Of a stretch of DNA of 5,885 nt, positions 5,116-5,885 are shown piece after piece; positions within the stretch are counted from its first letter, which is position 1, and every line of letters starts with the position of its first letter. Under the pieces are notes generated by a model, which was given only the letters and a program-made list of their open reading frames with translations, did no database searches and had not been told where the DNA came from. Both the position numbers and the translations under genes were made by a program. The DNA comes from CAZULF01 sp964621215 (GTDB lineage Bacteria > Pseudomonadota > Gammaproteobacteria > UBA1113), in contig CAZULF010000110.1 of NCBI GenBank assembly GCA_964621215.1, forward strand, positions 1 through 5,885. Direction: 5' to 3'.

Positions 5116-5885
5116 ATGTTAAAACGTCACGTATTACATCGACCTGAATATACGGAAAATGAAAAAAACAGAATGAGAAGCGTACATCGGTGTTGGCATA
5201 ACGCAATGCCCGATGAAGGACTACCGGATTTCCTTAAAATGAATGCCGAGTTTACACTATCAACTCATAACATCGATGAAATTCACACACAAAAAGGAAC
5301 ATGGATAGCCGATATTAAAGAACACGGATTACTGCAAACAGAATCTGATGCAATGATTGGGCATTTATGCGCGTATATGGTCATACGATGGAAGAGAAAA
5401 TTTGGCGCAAATGGCAATACCAATGATCCGTATAACTTAGTTTGCTACCAACTATTAACTTGGCTCACGAATACGCTATCACGTGCACCTTGCAGTGAAA
5501 GCACATTAAAGATGGTTAAAAAATACTGCGACTACTTGAATAACTTACTCAACTCCGGAGCATTTAAACCCGGAAGACATAACAAAAAAACCATGCGCAG
5601 CACGTTAATTCGAGTAAAAAATATTTTAGCCGGAAGAGTGACACTTGCCATCAAACGAGAAATTGCCAACACCAATGCCCGTGAACATCTAGAAACCTTG
5701 CAAAATTATAGCAAAATTATTTTAAGCAACGGTTTTCGTTTTTTGTATCATATATTTAATAATACCGAAAATACACCTCCCCCCAATATCACCCGATTTC
5801 GTCGCCGAGAATCTGATTATGAACCAATATGTTCTACAAGTATTGGCATGCTACTCACTACGCTTGCCGACACCCCTGAATTCTC
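5116..5885 (+). CDS. Paralogue 3, N-terminal part (3' end outside window)
   Basis: The frame opens at ATG 5116 and stays open to the window edge (256 full codons plus two bases). GAGGA at 5105-5109 lies six bases before the ATG. Another ATG at 5111 is stopped after three codons, so 5116 is the start. The protein matches region A of both upstream genes: TENEKNRM and HRCW (residues 13-27), NDPYNLVCYQLLTW (103-116), CSESTLKMV (126-134), NGFRFLYHIFNNTE (205-218) and GMLLTTLADTP (244-254). The window ends just where the variable first linker would begin, so region B and any Ser/Pro linker and LRR block would lie downstream and are only predicted. It has no signal peptide: the first residues are MLKRHVLHRPEY. 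It shares the same gap length and strand as gene 2 and very likely the same transcript. Function is unknown. Confidence 0.93.
   Translation, partial: MLKRHVLHRPEYTENEKNRMRSVHRCWHNAMPDEGLPDFLKMNAEFTLSTHNIDEIHTQKGTWIADIKEHGLLQTESDAMIGHLCAYMVIRWKRKFGANGNTNDPYNLVCYQLLTWLTNTLSRAPCSESTLKMVKKYCDYLNNLLNSGAFKPGRHNKKTMRSTLIRVKNILAGRVTLAIKREIANTNAREHLETLQNYSKIILSNGFRFLYHIFNNTENTPPPNITRFRRRESDYEPICSTSIGMLLTTLADTPEF
5152..5885 (+). other. Region A of paralogue 3
   Basis: Residues 13-256 correspond to the module, ending with GMLLTTLADTPEF, the position where genes 1 and 2 have LLKALLIAPQLNELF and LLQCLVKTPSYCHIF. The first two thirds look most like gene 2, whereas NGFRFLYHIFNNTE looks most like gene 1. 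Confidence 0.68.

Overview
The window holds three consecutive plus-strand genes for large proteins of one paralogous family. Almost all of it is coding. The first gene runs in from the left edge (bases 1-2691, missing only a few start codons by comparison with its paralogues), the second is complete (2704-5103, 799 residues), and the third starts at 5116 and runs off the right edge. The two gaps are 12 bases each and hold only a Shine-Dalgarno sequence. I see no terminator, promoter, RNA gene, mobile element or CRISPR array, so the genes look like one polycistronic unit extending beyond both edges.

The two long proteins share one architecture: (A) an N-terminal, probably helical region of about 230 residues with no domain I recognise; (L1) a short variable linker; (B) a second helical region of about 210 residues opening with NPFI...NQLCIP; (L2) a low-complexity Ser/Pro-rich linker, about 190 residues in gene 1 and about 77 in gene 2; (C) a C-terminal block of leucine-rich repeats (LRRs) of the ribonuclease-inhibitor type with a 28-residue period. 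The visible part of gene 3 covers region A only. None of the three shows a signal peptide or membrane segment in the sequence available.

Organism: good Shine-Dalgarno sequences and tight gene packing indicate a bacterium, and base composition is AT-rich (high thirties % G+C by rough sampling of lines). Eukaryote-like LRRs joined to Ser-Pro-rich disordered linkers, in a tandem multigene array, recall host-associated bacteria such as the intracellular Legionellales or Chlamydiae. That placement is inference; no housekeeping gene here fixes the taxon.

The LRR blocks most likely act as protein-binding surfaces and regions A and B carry an unknown activity. A translocated host-targeting effector family is the hypothesis I favour, but nothing in the sequence proves secretion. 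The main novelty candidates are the uncharacterised A and B modules and the tandem array.
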